Shown piece after piece: positions 1-6,929 of a stretch of 8,369 nucleotides of DNA (within the stretch, counting starts at the first letter, position 1; the number at the start of each line of letters is the position of its first letter). Source of the stretch: Spirochaetaceae bacterium (GTDB lineage: Bacteria; Spirochaetota; Spirochaetia; Treponematales; Breznakiellaceae). The stretch is taken from NCBI GenBank assembly GCA_031257135.1, contig JAIRPH010000195.1, positions 1-8,369 of the forward strand, written 5' to 3'. Both the position numbers and the translations under genes were made by a program. A model generated the notes under the pieces. It ran no database searches. It had not been told where the DNA came from and worked only from the letters and a program-made list of their open reading frames with translations.

Positions 1-2
1 TT

Positions 3-104
3 GTTATGATAGTATTCGGCGTTTTTGTTTCGTTGGTTTTTGGTATACTATTCAAAAAAATGTTTCCTAAAATATATGAAATATTAACCGGAGGCAGAAT
101 ATAA
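3..104 (+). CDS. C-terminal fragment of an unidentified membrane protein
   Basis: An open frame enters from the left edge and ends at the TAA at 102-104, giving 33 visible residues. About 16 hydrophobic residues (VMIVFGVFVSLVFGIL) form one membrane segment. They are followed by a basic, amphipathic tail (FKKMFPKIYEILTGGRI) that would lie in the cytoplasm by the positive-inside rule. The tail ends in a small Gly-Gly-Arg-Ile terminus. An internal ATG at 6 could in principle start a 32-residue peptide, but no ribosome binding site is visible so close to the edge, so a truncated longer gene is more likely. I do not recognise the family. The bases just after the stop are AT-rich, and a GC-rich structured stretch follows at 137-173. 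Confidence 0.5.
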   Translation, partial: VMIVFGVFVSLVFGILFKKMFPKIYEILTGGRI

Positions 105-136
105 AAGCTATAGGAAAAATTGAAAGGGATTGAAGA

Positions 137-173
137 CCCCCGGCGACCGCGGCGCAAGCCGAGAGACGGCGGG
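137..173. other. GC-rich structured element between convergent genes
   Basis: This short, strongly GC-rich stretch lies between the + strand membrane-protein tail and the - strand J-protein stop. An outer stem pairs CCCCCG (137-142) with CGGCGGG (167-173) if C170 is bulged. Inside it a perfect CGGC-GCAA-GCCG hairpin (150-161) has a GNRA tetraloop. A competing hairpin pairs GCCG (158-161) with CGGC (167-170). There is no T-tract on either strand, so it is not a standard intrinsic terminator. A bidirectional transcription end or a small structured RNA or repeat element are both possible. The AT-rich sequence to its left makes it stand out. Confidence 0.3.
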
Positions 174-620
174 TTACTCCGACTTTCCGGTGCGGCGCCA
201 GCGTTCTATACGGTCGAAAGCCGTATTAATCCGGGCTGATTTTTCGGTGGCTTTCCGCATATTTTCAGGATGCCCCGCATGACGGTCTGGATGATGGATT
301 TTGAGCAGTTTTTTGTAAGCTCTTTTACAGTCCTCTGAAGAAGCCCCGGGAGTCAGCCCTAATTCTGCAAAGTCTCGTTTGATCGAGTCAGGAATGGGCG
401 GTTCTTGGGGAGGGCGCGGCTGTTTCGGTCCCCTTTCAGCATGGAAGGGCTTGGTCTCTGAATCTCCTTTCAAATAATCATTCAATTCTCTATACGCGGC
501 TTCCACATCCGGGTCGGCGTTTCTTTCTTTCCAATTTTTAGAGGATTTTCTAAATATTCCTTCATCTTCATCATTGAGATAACTTTTTATAACATCCTCA
601 AGACGATCTAAAATTCCCAT
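174..620 (-). CDS. J-domain (DnaJ-like) protein with C-terminal J domain
   Basis: The product is a 148-residue cytoplasmic protein. The J domain is at the C-terminal end (about residues 82-145). Its helix II is basic (KRAYKKLLKI) and is followed by the HPD triad at 110-112, the signature that stimulates the ATPase of DnaK/Hsp70. The N-terminal half (1-60) is charged and helical, and a Pro-rich linker (about 65-78) joins the two parts. There is no Gly/Phe region, zinc finger or client-binding C-domain, so it is a type III J protein, probably a specialised DnaK recruiter rather than the general DnaJ. Its client is unknown. The ATG at 620 is the only reasonable start. An AGGAG lies just 1 base before it, too close for a normal Shine-Dalgarno, and an extended -10 box ends 6 bases upstream, which suggests a leaderless mRNA. 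It is transcribed divergently from the envelope gene string at 708. Confidence 0.85.
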   Translation of the reverse strand: MGILDRLEDVIKSYLNDEDEGIFRKSSKNWKERNADPDVEAAYRELNDYLKGDSETKPFHAERGPKQPRPPQEPPIPDSIKRDFAELGLTPGASSEDCKRAYKKLLKIHHPDRHAGHPENMRKATEKSARINTAFDRIERWRRTGKSE

Positions 621-626
621 ACTCCT

Positions 627-635
627 ACTATAACA
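627..635 (-). promoter_or_regulatory. Extended -10 promoter of the J-protein gene
   Basis: Reading the - strand, TG-T-TATAGT gives an extended -10 element (TGn at 635-633, hexamer at 632-627, 5 of 6 matches to TATAAT). The -35 position (TTTATT, 17 bases upstream) is poor, as is common for extended -10 promoters. Only 6 bases separate the hexamer from the ATG at 620, so the predicted start of transcription is the A of the start codon or next to it. Confidence 0.5.
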
Positions 636-655
636 TATTTACGCCTTGAAATAAA

Positions 656-684
656 CGGACAGAATCATAAAAATGATCTATAGT
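656..684 (+). promoter_or_regulatory. Promoter of the 708-5489 gene string
   Basis: A -35 element CGGACA (656-661, 4 of 6 matches to TTGACA) is followed after 17 bases by a -10 element TATAGT (679-684, 5 of 6 matches). Transcription would begin near 691, leaving a leader of about 17 bases that carries the AAGGAG ribosome binding site. It lies back-to-back with the J-protein promoter (627-635) in an 87-base intergenic region, so one bound regulator could affect both directions. Confidence 0.5.
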
Positions 685-691
685 AAAAACT

Positions 692-697
692 AAGGAG
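692..697 (+). promoter_or_regulatory. Shine-Dalgarno site for the LolA-like gene
   Basis: AAGGAG lies 10 bases before the ATG at 708. The match is strong and the spacing slightly long. It supports the 708 start, which is immediately followed by a good signal peptide. Confidence 0.65.
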
Positions 698-707
698 TTT
701 TAGATAC

Positions 708-1493
708 ATGAAAAAAAATTGCTTCAGCGTCCTTATTCTTTTGCTGGGACTTATATGGTTGTCAGTTCGGCTTGACGCTCAGGATGCGGCGGCGATTGTC
801 GGGGCTTCGCGAAATCGCATCAAGGCGGATACGGTTTCTACCCGCTCCCGGATGGTAATTACCGCTAGAAGCGGATCAACCACAGAGCGGCTTATGGATC
901 AGTATGAGAAAGACGGTCCCAGAGGGAATCGGACAATCATTGTATTTCAGAGTCCCGCGGGAGTGGCGGGTACTCGGTTTCTCACGATGAACAATCCGGG
1001 AAATTCAGCGGATCGCTGGATTTTTCTGCCCTCATTAGGCAAGGTGCGGAGGGTCGCGGCTTCCGAAGGTTCCGGCAGTTTCATGGGGACCGATCTCTCG
1101 TATGACGACGTGTCTTCCATGAACCGGGATGCAAATCTGGATAAGCATACGCTGATCCGGGAAGATACGCTGAATGAAAGCCAATGCTATGTAATTGAAT
1201 CGGTTCCCAAAGATAAGGGCTATCAATATTCTAAGATGATCCAATGGATAGATAAGGCTACGTTAGTAGCCCGCAAGGTTGAGCTGTACGACCAGCGGGG
1301 AACCATGTTTAAAGTGCTTGATATTCTTGAACTCAAAGAGGTACAGCAGAGGCTGACCGCGACGGTGACCAGAATGACAACCTTAACTACCGGCACCTTT
1401 ACAACCATCTACGTTGATATTATCAAATACGACGATCCCATCCCCGAAGGGGTTTTTACCACCGGCTTTCTTGAAACCGGGAGACCTTCATGA
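708..1493 (+). CDS. LolA-like outer-membrane lipoprotein-sorting family protein (periplasmic)
   Basis: The product is 261 residues. A Sec signal peptide (basic MKKN, hydrophobic core, likely cleavage after LDA at residue 24) exports it to the periplasm. The mature part matches the outer-membrane lipoprotein-sorting family (PF17131-type, LolA/LolB fold). The visible hallmark is a block at about 104-135 with WIFLPSLGKVRRVAA, then GSFMGTDLSYDDV, followed by later strand motifs such as QWIDKATLVARKVELYD (179-195). This fold is a half-barrel with a hydrophobic cavity that carries lipid or acyl chains across the periplasm. Members of this subfamily are usually encoded next to an RND/MMPL exporter and an outer-membrane barrel. 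Here the barrel follows with an ATGA overlap, but no RND gene is in the window. It is the first gene of the string and has its own promoter and Shine-Dalgarno. The cargo (lipoprotein or other lipid) is not shown by the sequence. Confidence 0.85.
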   Translation: MKKNCFSVLILLLGLIWLSVRLDAQDAAAIVGASRNRIKADTVSTRSRMVITARSGSTTERLMDQYEKDGPRGNRTIIVFQSPAGVAGTRFLTMNNPGNSADRWIFLPSLGKVRRVAASEGSGSFMGTDLSYDDVSSMNRDANLDKHTLIREDTLNESQCYVIESVPKDKGYQYSKMIQWIDKATLVARKVELYDQRGTMFKVLDILELKEVQQRLTATVTRMTTLTTGTFTTIYVDIIKYDDPIPEGVFTTGFLETGRPS

Positions 1494-2944
1494 GAAAACT
1501 GGCTGTTTTGCTCGGTTTTGTGATTGCATCGGTTCAGGTATCCGGGCAGGATTTTGGTTTCGGCTTCGCCGGGACCGAAGATGAAGCGGAAACGGCTCCC
1601 AGTTCCTCGGGGGCGGCTCCTTCAGCGAAAATATCTGGAGAAGTCTCGGCTCAGGTTTTGGGATACCTTGAGGATATCGCCGCTTCGCTTGGGGAAACCG
1701 CTTTGGGAAACGTATTTACCGGAAAACTCAACATAACCGCCTCTGCCTTCAACGCCGACGGAGTGATAAACCTGAAGCTGAAGCCCGTATTCGACGGCTC
1801 CGCTTCGCCGGTTGCACTGGACGAAGCCTATCTGCGGGCGTATTTCGGCGCATTGAGCGTTGAAGGGGGCTTGCGGAAACTCACTTGGGGTAAAGCCGAC
1901 AGCTTCGGTCCGCTTGATGTTGTGAATCCCCTAGATTACCGAGACCTTACGGATATAACGAATCTGCTGGACCGCAAGATAGCCCGTCCTATGATTCATG
2001 CAATCTATCGAATCGGCTCTTTCTCGAAACTGGAAGGGGTTTTTATACCCTGGTTTGAAGGGCATCGGTTCGCCGATGCCGGACGCTGGACGCCCCGTCA
2101 GATTACCGCCTTGCCTGCCTCTATCGGCGCGGGCATTGTTGGGTTAGCTCCGCCGGCGTTTCAGCCGGCGATAGAAGCGGGCATTGCCTCAGCTCTCGGT
2201 TCAGACGCGCTGAAAAACGCCTATCCTCAATTTTCCGACCTGTCAACATTACAATACGCTCAAGCCGGACTTCGGTTTACCACTACGATTGTTTCATCAG
2301 ATGTAGGGATTCAGTATTATTTCGGAAGATTTCATCGCCCTGCGATTAGCGTAGGAGGGTTGGATTATGTACAAACCATTACGTCGCCGGATCAGCTTTC
2401 CGGGCTTGCTTCTAATCTGCGTCCCCAGATTCTCTATAACCGATACCATCAGATCGGCATAGACTACGCCCAAGTTATTGCGGGGTTTAACTTGCGGGCG
2501 GAACTGGCGGCGAATATTACCGAAGACCTCGCCGGAGATGACGGTTCGATATACAACCCCTCGATTGCGTGGTCTTTGGGCTTCGACCGGGACCTTGTAT
2601 GGGGGATAAACCTGAATCTACAGGCGGTAGAGTCGATACGGCTTCGGTACGATAACATCGCCGATAATCCCGCTCAGGACGCCGAAGCGGGATCAAGGGC
2701 GACGGCGACTCGGATTACCGGCATTATCTCGAAAAAGTTTCTCCGAGACGAGCTGGAACTCAAAGTTACCGCTATTTGGGGCGTTGAAGACCGGGACTTT
2801 TTCATCATACCGGCTGTGATCTGGACTAAAGGAGCCGTAACCCTAGAAGGTTCGGCAGGGTTCTTAGGCGGCGACGAAACAGGCGAACTGGGACAGTATA
2901 ACAAAAACAGCTTTGTCAAAATCAGCCTGAGCTACCGCTTTTAG
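1490..2944 (+). CDS. Outer-membrane beta-barrel protein (DUF1302-like), partner of LolA-like protein
   Basis: The product is 484 residues. A signal peptide (MRKLAVLLGFVIASVQVSG, cleaved near residue 19) is followed by a low-complexity acidic and Ser/Ala linker (about 20-48). The rest is a run of alternating beta strands ending in SLSYRF, the C-terminal aromatic signal recognised by the BAM machinery. The block LTWGKADSFGPLDVVNPLDY (131-150) resembles the conserved 'WG ... D.(V/I)NP.D' segment of DUF1302/alginate-export-like barrels, which are found with LolA-like proteins and RND exporters. An Ala/Gly/Pro-rich insertion at about 207-240 could be a surface loop or plug. The start overlaps the previous stop (ATGA at 1490-1493), and GGGAG (1479-1483) lies 6 bases upstream, so the two are translationally coupled. 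It probably forms the outer-membrane end of a lipid or substrate route. The family call is moderate, the outer-membrane barrel call strong. Confidence 0.75.
   Translation: MRKLAVLLGFVIASVQVSGQDFGFGFAGTEDEAETAPSSSGAAPSAKISGEVSAQVLGYLEDIAASLGETALGNVFTGKLNITASAFNADGVINLKLKPVFDGSASPVALDEAYLRAYFGALSVEGGLRKLTWGKADSFGPLDVVNPLDYRDLTDITNLLDRKIARPMIHAIYRIGSFSKLEGVFIPWFEGHRFADAGRWTPRQITALPASIGAGIVGLAPPAFQPAIEAGIASALGSDALKNAYPQFSDLSTLQYAQAGLRFTTTIVSSDVGIQYYFGRFHRPAISVGGLDYVQTITSPDQLSGLASNLRPQILYNRYHQIGIDYAQVIAGFNLRAELAANITEDLAGDDGSIYNPSIAWSLGFDRDLVWGINLNLQAVESIRLRYDNIADNPAQDAEAGSRATATRITGIISKKFLRDELELKVTAIWGVEDRDFFIIPAVIWTKGAVTLEGSAGFLGGDETGELGQYNKNSFVKISLSYRF
2151..2170 (+). repeat. Perfect 7-bp hairpin inside the barrel gene
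   Basis: CGCCGGC (2151-2157) and GCCGGCG (2164-2170) form a perfect inverted repeat around the 6-base loop GTTTCA. It encodes part of the Ala/Pro-rich loop segment (APPAFQPAI). It has no T-tract. It may only reflect repeated Pro-Ala codons, or it could cause a translational pause. Confidence 0.4.
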
Positions 2945-2982
2945 CCTATAGCAGTGATTTCTATTTAAAGCTACGATGAGCT

Positions 2983-4539
2983 ATGTCGATTCTGCGTCAT
3001 AGTTCGATTCTATCGATGCTCACCCTGATTTCCCGGGCGCTGGGCTTACTGCGTGAAATGGTCAAAGCCAGTCTTCTGGGGACCTCGGTTCTTTCCGATG
3101 CTTTTTCGGTAGCTTTTTTAATTCCCAATTTATTCCGCCGGCTTTTTGCGGAAGGCTCTATTTCGGTGGCTTTTATTCCGACCTTCAAGGAATACCTGCT
3201 GGAAAAGGATTCGGAGGCTATTACAGAGTTTCTCTCCTGCATGATTACGTTTCTGACATTTTTCGTAACTCTAGCGGTGCTATTGGGTATGGTATGTACG
3301 CCTCTGATCGTGCCGGTATTCGGGATTAAAGCCTTCGATGAAACCGTCTTCCTAACCCGTCTGATGTTTCCTTTTTTAGCGTTTATCTCGGTAGCGGCTT
3401 TTTTTCAGGGTATATTGAATAGTTTGCGTATATTTACTCCCTCCGGGCTTGCTCCGATACTGCTTAATCTCGTTACCATAGGCTCGGTCTATATTCTCGG
3501 TCCTTTCACGGCGAATCCCGCCAGAGCTATGGCAATCGGCATCCTTTTGGGCGGTTTCTTGGAGGCGGCTATTCAGTTTCCTTTTATCCTGCGAAAAGGC
3601 TATACCTTTTTCTTCGTAGGATTACGGCGGACCCTAAGGAACCCCGGTGTTAAGACCGTATTGCGTCTCATCGGTCCGACAATTATCGGGATGGCGGCTT
3701 ACCAGCTCAACGATCTGGTTTCCACCGCTCTTGCGGGAAACGCCGGAGAAGGGGTGGTTTCCAGTCTCCAGTATTCTTTGAGGCTTCAAGAGCTGATTTT
3801 GGGAATTTTTGCGGTGTCTATCGGTACGGTCCTGCTCCCGGACTTAGCGGAATACGCAAAATCCGCCGACTGGGAGACCTATAACGAGCGGTTAATTTCG
3901 GCGATGCACGTTATCGTTCTGATTACCGTGCCGATTACCTTTTTTTCTCTTGCTCAGGGAGAGTCCTTGATTCGGCTTCTCTTTCAGAACCGCACCTTTG
4001 GAGAAGCCTCGGTACGATTGACCCTTGGAGCCTTTACCTTCCATATTTTAGGGCTTTTTTTCATTGCGCTCAACCGGATTTTAGCTCCGGCGTTTTATGC
4101 GCAAAGCGATTCCCGTTCTCCCGCGTTGGCGGGGATTATCTCATTTGCGGTTAATATCGTCCTTGCTTTGCTCTTAGCCGGTCCCATGGGGGGGCGTGGA
4201 ATAGCTCTTGCGCTCTCTCTTGCCGGCGCGATAAATACGGCTCTGCTTCTGTTTTTTCTCAGAAGAAATCCTCATATTGCCGTAGACCGGGCATTAGTCC
4301 GGGTTTTGCGGTATACGCTGAAGGTGTCGCTGTTTTCCGCGCTGGCGATACTGCCGGTTTTGCGGCTCACTCCGGGGCTTCTCGCGGTATGCGCCGGGAC
4401 CGTCCGGCTGATCGCCTACGGACTGCCCCTCGGGATTACCGCCTTAGTCTTCGGGGCTATAGGAGGACTGCTATTGCTCATAACCAAAGACCCGTATATT
4501 CGCGGGTTTTTCACCATTTTCAGAAGAAACAAGAAATGA
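2983..4539 (+). CDS. murJ: Lipid II flippase MurJ (MviN)
   Basis: The product is 518 residues, the usual MurJ length, with about 14 membrane segments in the inner membrane. It flips undecaprenyl-linked lipid II to the periplasmic face for peptidoglycan assembly (MOP superfamily). Cavity residues essential in E. coli MurJ are present: R18 (LISRALGLLRE), R24, D39 (LSDAF) and R52 (NLFRRLFAEG) at the same numbers, and R267 (YSLRLQE) where E. coli has R270. The NLFRRLFAEGSISVAFIP block is diagnostic. It starts 38 bases after the barrel gene. No strong Shine-Dalgarno precedes the ATG (only a weak GATGAG), and no convincing separate promoter is seen, so read-through from upstream is likely. Its stop overlaps an in-frame ATG (4536) of the next gene. 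Confidence 0.95.
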   Translation: MSILRHSSILSMLTLISRALGLLREMVKASLLGTSVLSDAFSVAFLIPNLFRRLFAEGSISVAFIPTFKEYLLEKDSEAITEFLSCMITFLTFFVTLAVLLGMVCTPLIVPVFGIKAFDETVFLTRLMFPFLAFISVAAFFQGILNSLRIFTPSGLAPILLNLVTIGSVYILGPFTANPARAMAIGILLGGFLEAAIQFPFILRKGYTFFFVGLRRTLRNPGVKTVLRLIGPTIIGMAAYQLNDLVSTALAGNAGEGVVSSLQYSLRLQELILGIFAVSIGTVLLPDLAEYAKSADWETYNERLISAMHVIVLITVPITFFSLAQGESLIRLLFQNRTFGEASVRLTLGAFTFHILGLFFIALNRILAPAFYAQSDSRSPALAGIISFAVNIVLALLLAGPMGGRGIALALSLAGAINTALLLFFLRRNPHIAVDRALVRVLRYTLKVSLFSALAILPVLRLTPGLLAVCAGTVRLIAYGLPLGITALVFGAIGGLLLLITKDPYIRGFFTIFRRNKK

Positions 4540-4589
4540 AAGCCGGAAGGTTGTATTTTCCTGACCCTGTTGACGATACATATAGAGAT

Positions 4590-5489
4590 ATGATTACGGT
4601 TAAGTCGATTATTCCGCTTATACTTCTGTTGATGAACGTATGTCTCTCCTGTAAGACGGTGAAGCCTGAACATCCGCCTTCTCTTCCGGCGGCGTCCCTC
4701 GGGTCCCTGCCGAATCCCGCCGCTTCGCTGATCTTTGAACGGGTTGAAGCGGAAACAGTCGAACATATTACCCTTTATTTTACGCTGGAAGTTGAAAATC
4801 CGCGAACCGCTTCGGCGGTTTTGGATATTCAGGATTGGCGTATCGTGATAAACCAGCAGGACTCAAATGGGGGCGCGGTTCTCGCGTTGGATTCGGAGCG
4901 TTCCCGTATCGGAGCCGGAGCTTCGGCTCATGTTCCGGTACGCCTCGATCTGGATATGAACCGCGTGTTCCCTTCCGGGGAAGAATCGGCTTCCGACTAT
5001 CTGACGGAACTACAGATGCACCTGAAGTTCGTCTTTGATACCGGCGATACCGCGGTAACTCACATCGACACCATAGCGGCTTTTCCGCGGATTAGGGAGC
5101 CGGAATTTTCCATTGCGTCGATTGCGGTGGGCAAAGGCGAACGGATCAGCACTACTACTCGTTTCAGGCTGAAACTCCAGATTGACAATCCCAACATATT
5201 TCCGCTGGAGCTTTCCTCGCTTTCCTATTCGTTCTATGGAGACGGGGATTTCTGGGCTGACGGAGAGCAGACCGGACTTCTCCATATTCCGGCAAACGGC
5301 TCCGCCGAAACCTATGTGTATTTTATCATCAATTTCATTGATATAAGCCGAAATTTGCAGAAACAGCTTGTAGCCTTGAAGCAAATCAGTTACCGCCTCA
5401 CGGGAGAGTCGAGAATTCTCACGAATATCGTATACCTCCCGGAATTCCGCATGGATTTCGACCTTTCCGGCGACTCGAACATGGAATGA
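4590..5489 (+). CDS. Putative lipoprotein with two LEA/WHy-type domains
   Basis: The product is 299 residues from the ATG at 4590. That start gives a lipoprotein-like N-terminus: MITVKS, a hydrophobic stretch, then C-L-S-C with Cys21 as the candidate lipidated residue. Cys at -3 is atypical, so lipidation is uncertain. An earlier in-frame ATG at 4536 overlaps the murJ stop (ATGA), but it would add an acidic 18-residue extension unsuited to a signal peptide. The body has two similar beta domains, about residues 46-165 (LEVENP at 66-71) and 171-290 (LQIDNPNIFPLEL at 196-208). Each carries the 'x-NP-x' strand motif of the LEA-2/WHy fold. These domains are immunoglobulin-like and occur in envelope stress proteins and lipid-interacting proteins. 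The exact function is unknown. It is the last gene of the string, and its stop abuts the murD stop. Confidence 0.75.
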   Translation: MITVKSIIPLILLLMNVCLSCKTVKPEHPPSLPAASLGSLPNPAASLIFERVEAETVEHITLYFTLEVENPRTASAVLDIQDWRIVINQQDSNGGAVLALDSERSRIGAGASAHVPVRLDLDMNRVFPSGEESASDYLTELQMHLKFVFDTGDTAVTHIDTIAAFPRIREPEFSIASIAVGKGERISTTTRFRLKLQIDNPNIFPLELSSLSYSFYGDGDFWADGEQTGLLHIPANGSAETYVYFIINFIDISRNLQKQLVALKQISYRLTGESRILTNIVYLPEFRMDFDLSGDSNME

Positions 5490-5492
5490 TCA
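5487..5492. other. Abutting convergent stop codons (TGATCA)
   Basis: The + strand lipoprotein gene ends with TGA at 5487-5489, and murD on the - strand ends with TGA at 5492-5490. Together they make the palindrome TGATCA, with no base between the genes. No hairpin followed by a T-tract is visible close by on either strand, so transcripts from both sides must run into each other's coding region or end by a factor-dependent route. Confidence 0.85.
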
Positions 5493-6914
5493 AGAAGTCA
5501 GCCGGATTACCGCTTCTTTCCACCGAGAACCCCGCTCGAATTCGTTCAGAAACATCCCGAAAGAGGCGCACCCCGGAGAGAGAACCACCGTATCTCCCGG
5601 ACTTGCGCTTTTCATGCAGGCGATTACCGCGGCATCAACCGTATCGAAAGGACCTTCAAAACGGATACCTTGAGCATCTAGTAAAGCCGCGAGCTTGTCC
5701 GCGCCGGTTCCCGCCAGCAAAATCAAGGCTTTGGCTTTAGACGCGGCTCTCGCCAGCGGAGTAAAGTCCAGATTCTTATCGGTCCCGCCAGTAACCAGCA
5801 CCGGAGGCTTATCGAAGGCGGCTACCGCGGCGGCGGCGGCTTCGGGGATGGTGGCGGCGGTATCGTTATAAAACCGAATCCCCTGAGCTTCATGGAAAAA
5901 CTCCAGCCGGTGAGCGATTCCGGGGAAACGCCCCAAAGCATCCCGCACAAACTCCGCGGGAAGCCCCAGATCGAGCAGAGCCAGCGACGCGGCAAGCATA
6001 TTTTTCTTTTGATGATACCCCGGTATGCGGAGCGTTGCCGGAACCGCCTCAACAAGCGTTTCGTCACGAAGCCGGACAAGTCCGGGTCCTTGAGGTCCGG
6101 TAAGCCAGCCTCCAATGGAACCCGCAGGAAGCGGCGTTTCGGCATATACCAGCGGACGCCCCCGAGTTTCGGCATGAAAACTCTCTCCCCAAGCATCGCC
6201 AAAAGCTACCGTACTATCCTGCTGGTCTTGTTCTTGATAGATAACGCGCTTATCCGCAACATAGGACTCCATCGAACCGTACCAGTTAAGATGGTCCGGC
6301 AAAATCGCCGTGATCACCGCAACCCGCGGTTTGAGCAAACCGCAACGCCGCAGGTCTCCAAGTTGCCAGCTTGAAAGTTCTAGGATCGCATCGTCGCGCT
6401 CCCTAAGACGATCCAGAAACGTAAGCGGAGATACTGTGATATTACCCCCCAGATAAGACGCTCCCTGAAGGATTCCCTCGTTTCGCGCCTCCGCGAGAAC
6501 CCACTGAATAGCTGATGCCGTAGTCGATTTCCCCTTAGAACCGGTAACTACGGTTAAACGAGCCGGAGAATGCGCCAAAAATAGAGAAATATCCGTTTCT
6601 ATACGTCGGCTTGCCTTGAGAAACGGCGAATCAGGTCTGACTCCGGGGTTTTTTATCACCATATCCGCCTGTTCAAAATCCGCCGTATCATGCCGTCCAA
6701 GGACATACCGGATAGGAATACCCCGTAATTGCTCCAGAGACGGCGCCAGACGCGCTTCATCGCGAAGATCCGTTACGGTAATATCCGCTCCGCGCCCGGC
6801 AAGATAGCGGGCTGACTCCGCTCCGCCTCCGTGAAGCCCCAACCCCATAACAAGAACCTTCATTCCAGCATAACTGTCCGCTCCAGCATAGCCGGCGTTG
6901 AAAGAATGTAGCAT
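5490..6914 (-). CDS. murD: UDP-N-acetylmuramoyl-L-alanine:D-glutamate ligase MurD
   Basis: The product is a 474-residue cytoplasmic Mur ligase that joins D-Glu to UDP-MurNAc-L-Ala using ATP. Domain 1 is a Rossmann fold (VLVMGLGLHGGG, about 20-31). The ATP loop is TGSKGKST (124-131). Also visible are N158 (GGNIT), catalytic E179 (LELSSWQL), H208 (PDHLNWY), the carbamylated-type K222 (ADKRVIY), HR at 335-336, and the C-domain D351, K380 (GGTDKNLDF) and SPGCASF (446-452). The E. coli 'NDSKAT' segment reads NDTAAT here, so that Lys is absent. An ATG at 6863 would remove DSYAG, which aligns with the conserved 'D-Y-x-G-K' preceding the Rossmann fold, so the 6914 start is preferred. No Shine-Dalgarno precedes 6914, and an extended -10 ends 6 bases away, so the mRNA may be leaderless. 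It converges on the gene string carrying murJ. Confidence 0.95.
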   Translation of the reverse strand: MLHSFNAGYAGADSYAGMKVLVMGLGLHGGGAESARYLAGRGADITVTDLRDEARLAPSLEQLRGIPIRYVLGRHDTADFEQADMVIKNPGVRPDSPFLKASRRIETDISLFLAHSPARLTVVTGSKGKSTTASAIQWVLAEARNEGILQGASYLGGNITVSPLTFLDRLRERDDAILELSSWQLGDLRRCGLLKPRVAVITAILPDHLNWYGSMESYVADKRVIYQEQDQQDSTVAFGDAWGESFHAETRGRPLVYAETPLPAGSIGGWLTGPQGPGLVRLRDETLVEAVPATLRIPGYHQKKNMLAASLALLDLGLPAEFVRDALGRFPGIAHRLEFFHEAQGIRFYNDTAATIPEAAAAAVAAFDKPPVLVTGGTDKNLDFTPLARAASKAKALILLAGTGADKLAALLDAQGIRFEGPFDTVDAAVIACMKSASPGDTVVLSPGCASFGMFLNEFERGSRWKEAVIRLTS

Positions 6915-6920
6915 AGCCGT

Positions 6921-6929
6921 AATCTAGCA
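6921..6929 (-). promoter_or_regulatory. Extended -10 promoter of murD
   Basis: On the - strand, TG-C-TAGATT (TGn at 6929-6927, hexamer at 6926-6921, 4 of 6 matches to TATAAT) lies 6 bases before the ATG at 6914. The -35 at 17-base spacing (TAGCAA) is weak. The predicted transcript starts at the start codon. If the alternative ATG at 6863 were used instead, the same promoter would give a leader of about 50 bases, but only a GGA directly abuts that ATG. Confidence 0.4.

Noticed and set aside
2975..3001. Eight-codon open frame starting ATGAGC that overlaps the murJ start
   Set aside because: It is out of frame with murJ and has no ribosome binding site. The peptide looks random.
4389..4589. Longer upstream start for the LEA lipoprotein gene, inside murJ
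   Set aside because: It would overlap murJ by about 150 bases and bury the signal peptide. The ATG at 4536 overlaps only 4 bases but adds an acidic extension, so 4590 is preferred.
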